Source: RPRB01 sp035519675
Lineage (GTDB): Bacteria; Myxococcota; Myxococcia; Myxococcales; Myxococcaceae
DNA length: 64,000 nucleotides
Assembly: GCA_035519675.1 (NCBI GenBank)
Contig: DATIWB010000041.1
Location: forward strand, 1-64,000
Direction: 5' to 3'
This document shows positions 63,252 through 64,000 of this stretch, one piece after another (the stretch's first letter is position 1; each line of letters starts with the position of its first letter). The notes beneath the pieces are model-generated. The model ran no database searches and had not been told where the DNA came from. It worked only from the letters and a program-made list of their open reading frames with translations. The position numbers were made by a program, and so were the translations under genes.

Positions 63252-64000
63252 GAGCCATCGCCGACAAGGTGTCGGCCGAGGCCGCCCATCCCGCGGCCAG
63301 GGGCACCCGCATCCGGATCTACGTCTGGGATCTGGTGGTCCGGAACACCCACTGGGTCATCGCGCTGGCGATGGCCATCCTGGTCGTGACCGGGCTCTAC
63401 ATCGCCCATCCCTTTGGATTCCCGGGCGAGACACCCGGCCGGCACTTCCTGATGGGCTGGGTGCGGGTGGTGCACTTCTACTCGGCCCTCGTCTTCACCC
63501 TGGCGGTGGTGGTGCGGATCGTCTGGTTCTTCAGCTCGCCGGCGCTCCACGCGCGGTGGAAGCAGTTCATCCCGGTGCAGCGGTACCGGCGGCGCGAGCT
63601 GCTGACCACCATCAAGTTCTACACCTTCTTCCGCAAGCGGCCGCCCGACGTCATCGGTCACAACCCGCTGGCAGGCCTCTCCTACACCGGGGTCTTCCTC
63701 CTCTATCTGCTGATGATCACCTCGGGCCTGGCGCTCTATGCGGGGGAGGCGATCCCCGGCGCCTACATGAAGAGCTTTCAGTTCCTCATTCCCATCTACG
63801 GGAGCCTGCAGAACGCCCGGATCGTCCACCACCTGGTGATGTGGATCCTGATCCTGTTTGTCACCCTGCACGTGTACCTCAACGCCCTCACCTCCTCCCT
63901 CGAGGAGAACGGGGAGGTCGACTCCATCTTCTCCGGCTACAAGTTCGTGGAGTTCCATGACGTGGAGAAGGAGCTGGCGGATGAGGCGGCCGAGCCTGCG
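63248..64000 (+). CDS. b-type cytochrome subunit of the NiFe hydrogenase (3' end outside window)
   Basis: 251 residues are visible from GTG at 63248, which overlaps the large subunit (GTGA); no stop occurs before the window ends. Four helices are seen: NTHWVIALAMAILVVTGLYI, VVHFYSALVFTLAVVVRIVW, YTGVFLLYLLMITSGLALY and VHHLVMWILILFVTLHVYL. Histidines in NTHW, VVHFYS, VHHLVM and TLHVYL are the heme b ligands expected of HyaC/HupC. It anchors the hydrogenase and reduces quinone. The last visible residues are acidic (FHDVEKELADEAAEPA). Confidence 0.92.
   Translation, partial: MRAIADKVSAEAAHPAARGTRIRIYVWDLVVRNTHWVIALAMAILVVTGLYIAHPFGFPGETPGRHFLMGWVRVVHFYSALVFTLAVVVRIVWFFSSPALHARWKQFIPVQRYRRRELLTTIKFYTFFRKRPPDVIGHNPLAGLSYTGVFLLYLLMITSGLALYAGEAIPGAYMKSFQFLIPIYGSLQNARIVHHLVMWILILFVTLHVYLNALTSSLEENGEVDSIFSGYKFVEFHDVEKELADEAAEPA

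Overview
The window is about 70% GC with very strong G/C third-position bias. The gene content points to a myxobacterium or close relative (Myxococcota): homologues of the Glt/Agl gliding-motility proteins, a TIGR04552-like protein, an A-type cytochrome oxidase operon rich in c-type cytochromes, and an uptake NiFe hydrogenase. This is inferred from protein families; no rRNA is present. The exact genus cannot be told.

Layout. 1-2978: end of a TonB-like (AgmX/PglI C-terminal) protein, a CglE/GltH-like outer-membrane barrel and an Ala/Gly-rich helical-repeat protein, probably one motility operon. 3061-12338: an unrelated block of a small membrane protein, a possible HEAT-like immunity protein, an S9 peptidase, an APC permease with an aldo/keto reductase-RidA fusion, an ABC-F ATPase, a DUF2231 membrane-protein pair and an ECF sigma factor. 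12507-23651: a 3094-residue TPR protein (GltI/AgmK-like) and GltJ/AgmX, which look like the rest of the motility cluster. 23684-28335: housekeeping and envelope genes including ffh. 28572: tRNA-Leu(UAA).

28879-37868: a respiratory operon with a cupredoxin-like protein, a Cys-X2-Cys membrane-anchored protein, an outer-membrane monoheme cytochrome, two diheme cytochromes c and oxidase subunits III, IV, II, I and a second III-like subunit, plus a 54-residue ORF joined to its neighbours by 4-bp overlaps. Downstream are a MarR regulator, a cation efflux protein, alkaline phosphatase and an M2/M3-like peptidase, all on the minus strand. 42770-48382: CBS protein, degenerate metallo-beta-lactamase-fold protein, a translationally coupled mechanosensitive channel/antiporter/antiporter operon, and an iron-permease-family protein.

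48395-51142: a decayed TonB-dependent receptor, a His-rich small protein, a HupE/UreJ-type permease and a ferritin, suggesting metal (Ni/Fe) homeostasis. 51189-54417: a MacA/MacB-type export system. 54613-64000: hypF-hypC-hypD-hypE, a crotonase-family protein, then the small, large and cytochrome b subunits of a membrane-bound group 1 NiFe hydrogenase; the cytochrome runs off the window. The Hyp proteins build the Fe(CN)2CO part of the hydrogenase site, and the hydrogenase can feed electrons from H2 into the quinone pool used by respiration. hypA, hypB and the maturation protease are not in the window.

The most notable items are the non-canonical proximal-cluster motif (Cys-Cys-Gly-Asn) in the hydrogenase small subunit, the split motility cluster, the reductase-RidA fusion, the hidden oxidase-operon ORF and the receptor pseudogene.
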